A stretch of DNA of 64,000 bases from Karstenula rhodostoma CBS 690.94 (lineage: Eukaryota; Ascomycota; Dothideomycetes; Pleosporales; Didymosphaeriaceae). Every line of letters starts with the position of its first letter. Within the stretch, counting starts at the first letter, position 1. A program made the translations under genes and the position numbers. Shown here one piece after another: positions 33,066-45,600 of the stretch. The notes below the pieces were generated by a model that saw nothing but the letters and a program-made list of their open reading frames with translations, was not told the origin of the DNA and ran no database searches. The stretch spans positions 744,001 to 808,000 of the forward strand of contig MU001495.1 in assembly GCA_010093485.1 (NCBI GenBank), in the 5' to 3' direction.

Positions 33066-34638
33066 ATGAAGTACCTAATCCTCAGCGCTCTTCTCGCGTC
33101 CGCAGCTATTGCTGCTCCCACTCCTGCCAAGGGAAACCAGGGCGGTAATGCTAATGGCGGGAACAACGCAAACGCGAATAACAACCAGGCTGGTGTCGGC
33201 GCCGGCGCCGCTCAGGGAACTGCGGGAAATGCTGGAGCTGCTGGAGCTGCTACGGGCGCTGCTACAGGAGCTACGGGCGCTGCTACGGGAGCAACAGGCG
33301 CTGCTGGAACCCAAGGCGCAACTGGCCAGACTGGCACAACCCAACCTGCTGCTGGTACTGCCGGCACTGTCACTCCTGGCACTTCCAGTGCCGTTCCCCC
33401 GCCGCCGGGAGGTGCTCAGGGTCAGACTCCCAGTGCTGGAGACCTTGCCACCGCCGTCGCCAACTGGATGGCTGACACCTCGATGGTTTCCATGTTCCTG
33501 AACAACGGACCCACCATTCAGGACGACACTGCCTTCAAGCAGGCTGCCCTTGTCGCATTCAACGCCGAAGTCGACGAGCTCACCCACAAGGCTGTCATCG
33601 ATGCCGCCAACGGACAGCTCCCCAACGTCCAGGCCGCCAACTCCACCCTCGCCACTGGCGGTGCCTTCCAGGACGTCGTAGACAAGCTCCAGATCATGTC
33701 CCAGCAGGGCAAGGCTGCTGCCAACAACATCGACCTCATCAATCAGAACCGTTGCACCAACGTTCTCCCCAACATCGATGCGTACATGGCGTCCACTGGA
33801 TCCAACAGCCAGGCTGTTCGTCCCAACGTCTGCGACCAAACTGGTGTGGTTGGCGGTGTCCAGAGCAACGGTCCCACGCAGCCCGGTCAAACTCCTGTAC
33901 GTCTCCTCCGTCATGGTCTTTGGAACCATGTACTAACAGACTGATAGGGAACTCCCCAGCAGGCTTTCGACGCTGCTCAGGCGCTTGCTTCCGGAACTGG
34001 CAACGGTCAAATGTCGCAAACTCCTGCTAATGGTGGCACCGCCCAGGCCGGTGCGAATGGACAGGCCGCAGGCAACGGCAACGCTGCTGGTATGCACTCT
34101 ATCCAGCACATCATGACTACAGATTGTGCTAACTTCTTGAGCAGGTGGTACTCAGGGCACCCAGAATGGCCAGAACGCTGGTGCTAATACTGGTGCTCAG
34201 CAAGGTCAGCAAGGTCAGCAAGGAACCAACGCCGGCGCTCAGCAGGGCCAGGGCGCTCAACAGGGCACTCAAGGCACTCAGGGCGCTCAGGGCACTCAGG
34301 GCACTCAGGGAACTCAGGGTACTCAGGGAACTCAGGGCGCTCAGCAGGGCACTCAAGGCGCTCAAGGCGCTCAGGGCGCCCAGCAAGGTCAGGCCGGAGC
34401 CGCCGCTCAGCAACAACAGGGTGGTAACACTGGCGCTCAGCAAGGCCAGGCCGGAGCCGCAGCCCAGCAGCAGCAGGGCGGTAACAATGGCGCCCAGAAA
34501 GGTCAGGCAGGAGCCGCAGCTCAGCAACAGCAGGGCGGTAACGCTGGCGCTCAACGCCAGGGCCAGAACGGCGCCGCAGGCCAGCAGCAGGCCGGCGCTG
34601 CCGCCCAGGGCACTGGCCGCAACGGCAACGGCAACTAA
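33066..34638 (+). CDS. Secreted collagen-like Gly/Gln/Ala/Thr repeat protein
   Basis: Exons 33066-33896, 33948-34089 and 34145-34638 give 488 aa. A signal peptide (about 1-16, AIA/APTP) is followed by a Gly/Ala/Thr triplet stretch (GAATGATGAATGATG). A non-repetitive domain (about 125-260) comes next, with SAGDLATAVANWMADTSMV, two cysteines (NRCTNV, PNVCDQ) and Asn glycosylation. The tail is a second long Gly-X-Gln array (GTQGTQGAQ units, then GQAGAAAQQQQGGN units). Triplet periodicity resembles collagen, but proline is nearly absent, so a true triple helix is doubtful; a flexible adhesive or wall-matrix protein is more likely. The central domain resembles unnamed fungal secreted proteins. The DNA is a 9-bp minisatellite, so length will vary between strains. 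Confidence 0.85.
34250..34385 (+). repeat. Coding 9-bp minisatellite (GGCACTCAG type)
   Basis: About 13 imperfect copies of GGN-RCT-CAG encode Gly-Thr/Ala-Gln triplets inside the last exon of the collagen-like gene. A longer GQAGAAAQQQQGGN coding repeat (three copies) follows to about 34550. Confidence 0.85.
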
Positions 34639-35697
34639 ACATCTTGCAAGAGATTTTGAGATGAACCAGTCATTCATTATTAGCACTGCGAGTTAGGAGG
34701 AGGATGAACCTAGTACATAAAGAGAGTGGGTAGGGGAAAAAAGGGAAGTGTGGTAGTTGTTTTGTAGCCAAAGCTTTTTAAATGTCGATCATGGTCCGAA
34801 ATATGTTTCTCAACCGATGCACGCCCTCTATGTGATGCTGAGGTTTGTGATAGAGTCTGGACAGTTATAAAGGACATATGCCTCTGTTTCTTCAGTGACG
34901 TTGGTTATTTTTCAATGTTCCTCATCTTCATAAAAACTGATGGGTGGACCATGGTAGACCACTGCGCAGTCTTTCATCTTGAACTGCACCACTGTAATAT
35001 AGTCAGAAGGGCGCACTTGTGCAGTTACAGTCACGTGACGGGTTGTGTCGAAGGGCTCGGCGAACTGTGAAGTTCTATCAAGCTTTCACGATCATCGCAA
35101 GGAAGCCTGACAGGCCTGAATTCCCAGGTTTCGAAACCGATCCCAAGGCAGTGGTTTCAGATGAGCATGGCGCCGATGTTTCATGTGCGGCATGCGATAC
35201 GATATTCCAAACGCTTTCCATTTGGAAACAGTAGTGTCGTTCAAGGTGCTGGCAGCGGTTGACCTGAGGAAGGCGCACGCTGCACAGTCGCGTCATTGCT
35301 GTTCCTTCGCAGACCCGTCCGCTCTGTGACGAAAATGGTGTTCGTCGCGTCGAGTCTCGCGCAAGAGGCTCGTCTGTCGTACCGCCGTGGTGATGTCGAA
35401 AGCTGACTAACATGCAAGGCGTGGGACGCCCCGAACCGCGTCGAACACGTCGGCATGCGTCAAGCAAGTATCCCCATACCTATCAGGTTGGCCTTTTCTC
35501 GCCGGTCCCAGGCATCCGCTCGCTTACCGTTCTCTCATCTCTTTCCATGACTTAGTTTGGATTTCGTGAGGCTTGGACATGGTTCAGCCCGCCAAGCGCA
35601 AAACGGCTGACGGCACCGCGTGCCCTGCTGGCGACCTGAACGAACCACGGCCGAAGATATATCCGTGCCACCCGACGTGAGCTGGCCTGGAGGAATC
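34639..35697. other. 1.06 kb intergenic region
   Basis: No gene seen; it holds the 3' flank of the collagen-like gene and the promoter of the RING gene. Confidence 0.5.
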
Positions 35698-38600
35698 ATG
35701 GCGGAGGCAGAAAAGGCGGCACCTGCGCCGCTGGACTTGGAGAGGGAGTTGACGTGCTCGGTAAGTGAGGTTCCGGCGGTGCGAAGCGGGGGAGGGGAGG
35801 GGCACGACATGGCGGTCAAGATGGTTCTGAGCGCGGAGTGAAGCCCTGGAGTCGCGCAGAGATCCAATCCGCTCCCGACCAAGCTCCAAGGCCCGATTTC
35901 TTCTACCCGTGTGTTACCAGATTAGTCGTGCACCCACTGACGCGCTCTGCTCGCAGATATGCACCGACCTCCTCTACCAGCCGCTCACGCTGCTCGACTG
36001 CCTCCACACCTTCTGCGGCGCGTGCCTGAAGGAGTGGTTCGCCTTCCAGGCCTCGACTGCCACCTCCATACACCCATACACCTGCCCGTCATGCCGGGCT
36101 TCCGTCCGCGCCACAAAGCCAAATGCCACCGTGACGACGCTGCTGGACATGTTCATTCAAGCACACCCGCATAGAGGAAAGAACGATCGGGAAAAGCAGG
36201 CGGATAGGGACAAGTTCAAATATGGGGACGTGGTCATGCCAAAATTGCGGAGGCGGGTTGGGCAAGACGACGATGAGGAGCGCAGAGTGCTCGAAGAGGT
36301 ACAGCAGTTGAGCTTGAGAGAGGTCGGCATAGATTCAACGAGCAATGTGGCAACCGTGGACCATCTGGAGCCGCCGCGGGAGAGGAGGAGGAGAGAGCGG
36401 AGAGAGCACAGCGGAGACAGAAGGGAGAGGAGCGCAGACACGAGGAGTGCACATGGACGATCGGGGAGTCGGAGCCAGGCCAGTGTCTCTTCTGCAACCC
36501 AACAAGTGGTGCCTCCAAGGGTTATCGAACATCAGTCGAGCCTAAGAAGCTTGCTTAGCGCAAGTGAACTGGATTCGCAGGAAATGGAAGAAGAGATTAT
36601 GCGCCAGATCATGGAGGAGGGCTTGTTGGACGGTATCGATCTCAACAACATCGATGTTGCCCAGGAGGATGAGATCAGCGAGAGGATAGCCCAGGCTTAC
36701 AGGAGACGACAGGAACAGAAGAGGAGGGAACGGCGAGAGCGAAGAGATAGGCTTGCAAGAGAAGGCCGCCTCAGCGCCTCGGGCACCTCGACGCCTGAGA
36801 TACGAAGTCCGCCTGTTCGCGAAGACGAACAACAACGGAGGAGAACGCACACAAGGTCTTCGAGCAGTACTCCAATCCCTCGAGATAGGGACAACAGGCC
36901 TCCAGTCTCTAGACCAGGGCTCTTGGACGTTGCAAACCAAGGATCTCGCACACGGCACACTCGATCGTCTAGTCAGGGCAGCTCCAGATCAGCTAGGGAA
37001 CACCGGCCCTCGCCTTTAGCAGTCTCCTCTATACGGGCGCACAACAACTCACAACCAGAACTACTTGGTCCAACCTCAGCACTGGGTAATGGCACCGATC
37101 GTAGGCGTCAATCAGATCATGAACAGAGAAGTACTCTGGAAGGCCGAGAACAGTTCCGGGGTAGCCTCCAGACACACACTTCCTCAAGTGCTGACTCCCC
37201 GCGAAGGGCGGCCTTCAATTTCATCACAAATGCGGAGAGTCTGACGACTGCTTCGCCTGTCGTGGCATCTCCTGTGACGAGCCCGCTTTCGTCGGATTCA
37301 CAACCAGCAAATGTGCAAGCCCCTGCTTCTTCGCGCCGCACGACAGATCCCACTGGTATAAGACAGCCCCGCGCTCCGCATAGTAGCACACCACCCACGG
37401 CATCTCCACCCACGTTCCCTCGCTCCACGACCGACCCCGCTATTGGCCAACCGCATTCATCGGCTACATCGGTAACCGCCCCCGCAGCACCACCGACTCT
37501 GTATCCAGAGCCTCATATATCGTGTCGCGGCTGTGGAAAGGACCACATCGAGTATGAGCTACACTACAATTGCTCGCGGTGTGATGAAGGGGAATACAAT
37601 CTATGTCAGCCTTGTTATCGTCGCGGGAAGGGTTGCAACCATTGGTTTGGATTCGGTTGGGCGGCATGGCCAGCCTACCAGCAAAAGGCACCACCTGGTG
37701 GCTATCCTGCGAGCCACGACCTTCCTCACATCATGCGTGGACACCGATTTAGAAAACCGCAAGCGCGACTCACCGAAAGTGCAACGGCACCACACACGTT
37801 ACACAGTGAGGACAATCCTTCACAGCGCTTCGAAAGCGGTGTCTTCTGCGACAGATGTGCGCAGTGGGCGGACGGGTGCTACTGGAAATGCGACTACTGC
37901 AACGAAGGCGAATGGGGTTACTGCAATGACTGCGTGAACCAGGGCAGACATTGCACGCATGCGCTGCTTCCTATCTCGCATACAGGAAGAGAGCGCTCAT
38001 CTTCGTCGTCCACTCCTGCGGCCACAAGTACTGAACCACCGTCAACCCCTCGATCGAACCATCTTGCACCCCCTTCGGCGCTCGATTCATCACCACCAAC
38101 CTCACCACCACTAACACCCAGAACCGCATCCCTCATCAGCGGCCCCGGCCACGTCACTCTCGCAAAATCCACCTACCGCCCTCTCACATTCACAACGCTG
38201 TGCAACATCTGCACGTACCCGATCCCTCCGTCACACACACGATACCACTGTTTGCAGTGCAATGGCGGAGACTACGATATCTGCTCCGGCTGCTATCAGA
38301 AGCTCGTCCTCTCAGGCCGCATCAGCAAGGAAGACGGCATGCACGGCTGGCGCCGCTGCCTCCGCAACCACAGGATGATTGTCGTCGGCTTCGAAGACCG
38401 CGACGGGGGCCAACGCCGCGTCGTCGTCCGCGATCTGGTCGGCGGCTTCTCCCTCCGCGACGAGACCGAATCTGCCTCCCCGCCTTCCCCTTCCCAGCCG
38501 ACCCACGCGGAGAAGTGGACGTGGCGGGACACCGACGGCTCGCGACAGCAGTTCCGGTCCCCGAATATGCCCAGGTCGGCGCTGTCGACGCAGTGCTTCC

Positions 38601-38824
38601 CGCCGGACGGCGGCGTTGGCTTGCGTATTCAGGCTCGATGGAGCTACTTCCCTGCCGAGGGCGTGACGGATGAGCTGGCGTTTCCGAAGTACGCGGAAAT
38701 TACGGAGGCCGAGGATATCAATGGGGATTGGTGCTGGGGCGTGTATGCGGGGACGAAAGGCTTGTTTCCGGGCGGATATGGGAGGGTCATTGGGGGCAGT
38801 GGGGAGAGGGAGGGAAGGATTTGA
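35698..38824 (+). CDS. RING finger / triple ZZ zinc finger / SH3 protein
   Basis: Exon 1 (35698-35760) and exon 2 (35957-38824) give 976 aa. The splice completes a C3HC4 RING: LTCS joins ICTDLLYQPLTLLDCLHTFCGACLKEW, then CPSCRASV. A long Arg/Ser-rich disordered middle with a DIDxQE-like helix (EEEIMRQIMEEGLLDGIDL) follows. Three ZZ-type fingers are seen near 540-590 (CRGCGKDHIEYELHYNCSRC), 648-695 (CDRCAQWADGCYWKCDYC) and 768-815 (CNICTYPIPPSHTRYHCLQC). A C-terminal SH3-like domain (about 911-970) has ARWSYFPAEGVTDELAFPK, WCWGVYAGTKGLFPGGY. It is likely an E3 ubiquitin ligase with scaffold functions. An upstream in-frame ATG at 35620 would add 26 residues. The 196-nt intron is unusually long for this window. 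Confidence 0.93.
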
Positions 38825-39348
38825 GCACGAGGAGGGTGGTTGGAGAAGCTGGCTGTAAGGAGGATTTGGGAAGTAGCTTAGCCTAATGAAGTAATGAGAT
38901 ATGAGAATGGACATTTTAGCAGCGCATTGAGGAGCCGCGAATGTGCATGTAGCAGGCTCATGATTGGATTTGTGGTGACGGTTCCTCTGGCAGTGGGTAT
39001 GTTTTGAAAGAGAATTTTAGTCATTATGTCTAGTACAGTAAGCTGTCCTATTGTTCAGAGTCTTAGCAGTATTACTTATTTACTATAGCTGAGCTCTTTC
39101 ACATGCGATTAGATGTGTGCTTAGTACATACAGGTGTCTACTATATAGGTAGCAAGGGCTCAGCTGCTAACATAAGCTAAGTGTGCCTCCGCCTATTCGT
39201 ATCTGCCCTGTTCTCAGTGCTACGTCTACTATGTGCATATACGCTTGCGCACTAAAAAAAAAGAATGTCACAACTCTGAGAGTGATGCACCAAAGATGAA
39301 AATAACTGACAACTTCCTACTATTTGCTTCAAAAGAATCCAAAAAAGA
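38825..39348. other. AT-rich intergenic region before tRNA-Ser
   Basis: No gene; AT-rich with short repeated TAGCTGA/TCTACTAT motifs. Confidence 0.5.
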
Positions 39349-39429
39349 CGACACCTGAGTGATTCGAACACTCGCTCCCGAAGGAACGGGCTTAGCAGGC
39401 CCGCGCGTTAACCACTCCGCCAAAGTGCC
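39349..39429 (-). tRNA. tRNA-Ser(GCT)
   Basis: The minus strand folds as a class II tRNA. The acceptor stem GGCACTT pairs with AGGTGTC, the anticodon stem is CGGGC/GCCCG, and the loop CTGCTAA shows the anticodon GCT. A long variable arm (TTCCTTCGGGA) and the T arm GAGTG-TTCGAAT-CACTC follow. No intron. The A box and B box are intact, so the gene should be transcribed by RNA polymerase III. Confidence 0.95.
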
Positions 39430-39803
39430 GTGGTATTCAGCTTGTTTCGCTGATTGATGTTGATAGTTGTGAAAGTTTAGTATATATCCCAGCATCATCC
39501 AAAGAAGGGAGACACTTTGTACTAGCTTATAATTGTCCTAGATCTCAGACGCCCTGCTGTGACTTGCGCTAGTACGGAAGTGAGCTTGTGCCACGACCGT
39601 TTCTCGATAGCGTCCGGGAGACGGAGAAACCGCGACGCCGCGAGGTTCTTGGCAACCCCAGTCCCCAGTTTACGATAGTCCACACGCGTCCCAAAGCTAC
39701 AGACCTAACAATCACCGTACACCTCCCATTCTCATATACTGGAAGCCAGCTCTGGCGCAAGAACATCACGCACTATCTTCACAGTTGCCACGGCGAATTC
39801 AAA
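39430..39803. other. Intergenic region tRNA-Ser to coiled-coil gene
   Basis: No further gene seen. Confidence 0.5.
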
Positions 39804-40665
39804 ATGCCCCAAGCCGGTGCGTATATGGGTGCTTTACGGCGCGCCGTTCCATTCGCGCGCAGCTATCCGCGGATGCCCATTCCTTTGCGAGCTTCACTAA
39901 CGTCACCCAGCCGCGCGGGCGCTTTCCCAGGCAGATCTCCCGCCGTCGGTGGAGAAAGCCTACTACAAGAAATGCATCGATCTCCGACGGCGCATAACCG
40001 ACATCGAAGATAGCAACGATGGCACGCGCGTGCGTATCAGGCGTCTGCACCGCGGCATCCAGAAGATGCGCCTCGAACGTGCCTTCCTCCTCGAGCAACT
40101 TCAGAAACACATGGAGTTCAACATCGATGACTCGGACCGGAGTAGCAGTCCGCCGCCGACGCCCACCGATAAGCCGTTGAGGAGCAAGCGGAGCCATCGC
40201 AAAGGCACACCACCCACAGGATCCCAGACAGGCGGCGCCGCGCAGCAGGAGAGCCCCAGCAATTCCCACCACCAACCGCTTCTCCATGCGATGAACCCCA
40301 TGTCCTCCGCGCAGAGCACGCCGGACCCAAGCCGCTCGAATAACCCTTTCTTCAGCACCCTCGGCGCGACCGCAACTTCCCCGCACGCTGTCAATGGAAA
40401 CGCACAATCAATCCTTCCACCGCTACATTCGCTGCCCCCGCTGCAGCCCCAGCGTGCTTCCGAGTCTACGCGCGGCGCCTACTTCGACCCCGTGAACGAC
40501 GAGGCACGACCGCCGCCCGGAGAGACCGATCCGGAGTATGCTGGCCGACGACGCACGCTTTCCGGTACAAATCCCCGCGTCTCAGAACCACGCGATGCGC
40601 AGAACGGCGATACCGAGATGACGGACGCTGCGGGTGCTGGCTTCACGGCCGTGAACAGGGGTTAG
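39804..40665 (+). CDS. Coiled-coil nuclear protein resembling INO80-type (Nhp10/INO80F) subunits
   Basis: A 13-nt first exon (39804-39816, MPQA plus one base) is joined across a 118-nt intron to 39935-40665, giving 247 aa. The conserved part is a basic coiled coil at about 10-60: EKAYYKKCIDLRRRITDIED, then RVRIRRLHRGIQKMRLERAFLLEQLQ. This pattern is seen at the N-terminus of fungal chromatin-remodelling cofactors. The remainder is disordered, Ser/Pro-rich and low in hydrophobic residues, with the acidic motif GDTEMTDAAGAG near the end. No HMG box is present. The complex assignment is an inference from the coiled-coil pattern only; it could be another nuclear scaffold. The tiny first exon rests on the splice consensus and frame. 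Confidence 0.6.
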
Positions 40666-42623
40666 AGGCCTCGGTTCGGTCGGGCAATGTTTATGTTTGA
40701 CCCTTTTCTTTGACCCTTTTCAAGGTTGAATCGGTCTGCATGCGTCGGGGATGGTTGACCATCGCTCTACCAGCACGCCTGTATCATCTGGACCGGCTCT
40801 GTACTTGCACAAGTGGCGATACTGAAAGGTAATGGCGTTGGGCAAGGATTGTTCTTTGAGCGTGGGTGCTTTGTTGGAGTCGAGCGGGCGCTCACCTGGT
40901 TTTATGGAGTATTGATTGTATGAGTATGGAACGGGTGCTGTTCACATTTGTAGTTGTCCAAGAGCTGATCCCAGCTTGTTTGGCAGTCGAGGGAAGCTTG
41001 ATCTCAATAATATTGCATGCGATATCTGCGGCAACATTGACATGATGAGGCATCTTGTAGAGTTCACGAGTGTTACTTGCGCGTGTTCGATTCAACGACT
41101 GCGAGAGTACGCGTTGCCAGCGTGGAATCTGCCTTGCTTTGGGGGTATGTTGTGGGCCTTGCAGTCCCTATCTAAATTCAAGTGGCTCTACTCGTAACCC
41201 CTAGGGCTTGTGACACCAATGATATAGCAGTGAAGCGCTACAGTCAGTCGCATTCCCGTTCCCTCGATTCGATTCCCCCATCCAAGACAAGTGTCGAAGA
41301 AGCAGCAGAATCGACAAGTCACATTTCCAGTAACCATCCCAGCAAGCCATCCGGTCCAGTTCGCTGCATGCATAATCTTCACAGTCGTGCCAGTTATTAT
41401 AGGTTTCTGAGGTTAATTGAAATTAGTTGAATTACATTACCATTAAATAAGTGAATTATTTTTCCCAATCTTTCCACAACATAGTCATAATCATTGATAG
41501 CACAGTACAGCACAGCACAGCACAGCCCGATCGAGCTACCTACCCTTCGAGATATCAGAACCAGCTCCTAACCGAAGACGTCCGAGAGATGCAAAGGAGT
41601 GCATCCCCTTCCACAAACCATGCATCTCATTTCCAGCTTTCCAAAACCTAATTCCACTTCCCCCTCACCACGGGGGAAGGTATGTATACTTCAAAAACAT
41701 CACAGGTGGTAATGCAGTAGCGCTAGGTACAGGTGCATCGGTTCAGTCATAGCCTAGTAGGAGGAGCCGAAGAACCTTTGCAAATCACGATCGTTTGGGA
41801 TCGTATCGGACCTTCCTAAGGAAACGGTTCGTTTCCTCTAGGTAAGTACGTCGTCTATTTCTAGATTGCTGCCGCTTTCGGATTCTAGCTGTCTCTCCCA
41901 GACTCGGGGACAGCGTGATTTTTTGCTGCGCAGGTGACCTGCTTCCTGGAGAGGTTGAGACAATGACTTGTTTGCTGGTGGTAGTGTCTGGCTTTCCAGG
42001 CCTCCGTGGGAGGAAGATTGGGGGCTGCTGTGGTCCTGGAAATCGTGGGGTAGTGACGAATTGACTGGCCGGTGTGAGGGTCGATGGATACTAGTGGAGC
42101 GCTGCGGCTGCTTGCCCCCCTGTTACACCGATGGTTCTCAGTTGGGTCCGGAAGATGTGTGAAGCCTTTGTTCGCAACGGTTCTGTCTATAGAGAGTGTA
42201 GGTAATTTCAGACATATTTACAACAGACGACGTTACTAAAGTGTTCGATTTTTCTCTGCGCCTACTGTGATTTATCCTTTCTTAGCAATCTTTGTAAAAG
42301 AATCAGCGAGGTCGACATGCAAGTTGCCAATAACGATTCTAGAAAGCGATTCGATTCACTTCTCTACATGCATAGACTCAATCACGTCCGCACACGACAC
42401 TATTCGTAAAGTGCGCCCCATGCCAATTGAATTTTTCCGTCGAACGAATAAATACACACTACCTGAATCAAACACACCCCAGCGCCTTGTTGAACGCTCA
42501 CCCTACACAAACACACATTGTAACCGAAGGTCCAACCACGGTCCCAGCCCTTTCGGTGAACGCCAGAGAAATGTACGCCAAGAGTGTAGAATGCAAGTAC
42601 ACTTAAAAAGCAAATGCTCATGG
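40666..42623. other. 2 kb intergenic region
   Basis: Only short unsupported ORFs. A CACAG microsatellite occurs at 41498-41527; AT-rich around 41400-41470. Confidence 0.55.
41498..41527. repeat. CACAG microsatellite
   Basis: Five to six tandem CACAG units, one with a CAGTA variant; non-coding. Confidence 0.85.
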
Positions 42624-45600
42624 TTATCGTCTCGAACTTGCCATATGGCCGTAGCGGTCTCGTTCGCGCGTCGTATCATATGCCTGCAGTACGCGTGCCT
42701 GCGATTCATCTGTTTGGGAGAAGGCGTATCCACGCTGCTTGCGCATGCGTTGCACTTGGCGCACCTTGCGGATGGCCTTTTGGAATTGTTCCATGCTACC
42801 ACTAGTCAGCATAGAATCGAAACCGGGGGGGGGGGGGGGGGGGGGGGGGGATGGTGGTACATACCGCGGTCTGTAGTCTTGGATGTTGTACTTTTGAATT
42901 TCTTGAACGTGATGATAGCTCTGAGGGTAGTACATCCTCTTCGCGTACTTCCAGGCGAAATCTCGCATCAGACAGAGAGGAGGCAGCACGCAAAGCATGA
43001 TCCAGAAGCGAATGTCTGGGAACAGGCGCTCGATGACGCCGATATATTCGGGCGACACACCGACCATCGGGGCGACAGTCGCATAGGCGGGCATGAGGAT
43101 GAACCAGAGAGCCATCGAGCCGGGGATAGCAACGAAGGCGTATTTGGTCCAGATGTTAGTGATAAGTGCCGCTTTCAGCAGTACAGTAGCTAGTGCAGCT
43201 GTGTAGAGCGCAGTACCCCACACCCAGTGGCCTGCGTTCAAACCATCTGCTTGAGGCCAGTCCCATAGCACGATGGCCTGCGAGACAAAATAGAGAACTA
43301 GAGAATGGTAGAAGCCGTTTGCGACCCATGACCAGAACGAGTGCATCTTGAAGAAGACACCGCTTTGACTGAGACGGTAGAGTTGCGGATAGCGATCCAA
43401 TAGACGTGCACTGACGAATTGATCAAAAATACCCATGACAAAGGGAGGCGCAGCCGTGAAGAACACGTTGTAAAAGGTCAGTGTCCACGACTCAAAGATG
43501 ATTTGACCGGAGAAGGCATTCTGGAAGGAGTACCAGAATTGGGTCATGAAAAGCGCGATGTTCTTGTAGAAGGAGTAGAGAATAACCTTGCTAACACGCT
43601 GGTAGCTCCAAGCTCCATGAACTAGAAGAAGCTTGCGAAGGTACCGGAATTGACCAATTGAGATATCGGCGCTTCGCGCTGCCTGGAGACCTTCGACACC
43701 GCTGATACCGACTCCAATGTGAGCAGCCTGGATCATGGAAACGTCATTAGCCCCATCTCCAATGGCGAGCAAGATGGCCTTCAGATGTCGTTTGACGAGT
43801 TTTACAACCAAGGCCTTCTGGAGCGGGGATACACGACAACAAATGACGGCTTTGCATTTGACGGCCAAATCCAAGAATGTCTTTTCCAAATCTTTTTCCA
43901 AAGCGTAGGTGAGCGACTTGCCGTCGATGACAAGAGCGAGAACGTCCATTTCAGCGCCTCCTTGGTTTTGGCTATTGATAGCGTTCAGCTTCTTGTGGAT
44001 GTTGTCTCTCGTGGCTTCCTTGTCCTCTTCGTTGATTATCAGCAGACTCATATCTTCACTGATCAACTTGCAACTCATTCCAATATTGATTGCAGTCTCT
44101 TGTCGATCACCGGTCAGGACCCAAATCTTGATACCTGCAGTTTGCAGGGTCGCAATGGTATCAGGAACGCCATCCTGAAGCTTGTCTTCGATGGCAGTTG
44201 CTCCAAGAAGAGTCAAGTCATGCTCTATAAGTTCGGCCGCCTTATCCAGCTCTTCCGCTCGATTGCCACTGACAGTGGTCTGTGCTTTGGTGAAGATCTT
44301 GTACCAGTCCTGGAATTCATCCTCTGGAATCTCGCGCATCGCTAAGCAAAGCGTACGTAGTCCTTCCGCGGCGTATTCCTCGAGATGTGACAGAGTCACC
44401 TCTACGTATGGATTGTTCTTGCCCAGTCGTTCCAGAATGACAGTATCAGCACCCTTTGTGAAGCACACGATTTTTCTTTCCGGAGTGCGGAATATTGTCG
44501 ACATCCTCTTTCGCGTGGAATTGAACTCGCAAACCGCTAAAAGCTCATACTCTCGCTCTCGTCCATCCACCAAGATTGTAACCGAGCGAGGTTTGCGTGC
44601 AATGAACTTGTAACCTAATTGTACAGCGCCTTCGACTAGGGCGCCCTCGTCAGGCGAGGCAGCCTGGTACTTGATCTCCTGGTTTTCGCCGCCTCGTTCA
44701 GGAATGACCGTGTGACATGTTGACAACAATATCAGAAAGTTGTCGATGATGTTTCTATCCCGATGGGTTTTGCGGTTTTCCTCAAGCTTTTTGAAGTCAT
44801 GGATGCCAACTTCGATCCCGTCCTCAAACGTTGCCCTTCGATCTTCAGGTATCTCATCCGCATACTGGATCCCCGCAATAGACGACTGTTTGAAAACCAT
44901 CATGTTCTGTGTCAGAGTGCCGGTCTTGTCGGAAAATATGTATTCAATCTGGCCCAATTCTTCCACCAAAGACGAAGTACGACAGTTAGCAGGTGTGTCC
45001 GTAGGCTCGTAGTAGATGTCGAGGTCAGAATCAATCAGTATACCGGTCCAGTATTTAACAATCTCGATCGTGACGAATAGCGAGATAGGAACCAAGTTGG
45101 AGTAAAGAACCCAGTAGGTCAGTAGATCAAGGAAGAACTGCGAAGCGCCGTTGAAGCCATCGTATCTGAGATATTCGAGAGTAGATCCCTGGGCCGTTCT
45201 GATCAAGACATCACCAACAGAACTGATGATACTGAGTCCAATGAGAATTGCGACAAGCATGAGGATCTGCTTGTTTACCATCCTCTCAACCGCCGTGGTC
45301 TTGATGGGCGTAGCTGTTGCATTCCGCATGAGCTTCGTCTCGTGCCCGGTGAAGACCACCACGCCATGGATCCAGGGTGTATTCCTGAGCGTGGCTCCAC
45401 GCAACAATAATTGATCGGGTTGCAACGGCAGTTCTTTCTCGCCCCCACCTGCTGCAATCGTCAAGGTCGCCTCATAGGTGTATAGACTACTGTTCGGCTG
45501 TTCCGACTTGAGTTTGCCTCCTAGACGCCCCAGCTCAGCTGTGCTGACGAGATCAGCTGTCTCCGGGATGGCTTGCTTGATTTTCAAATTCGTCTCCCCG

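Noticed and set aside
33075..33929. 284-codon antisense ORF opposite the collagen-like gene
   Set aside because: Product of the GC-rich repeat on the other strand; the + strand has signal peptide, introns and cysteines.
42802..42993. Pro-rich segment (poly-Pro) as part of the flippase protein
   Set aside because: The segment is an intron: GTATGT donor, TAG acceptor, and the joined RPR-MEQFQ matches the family tail.
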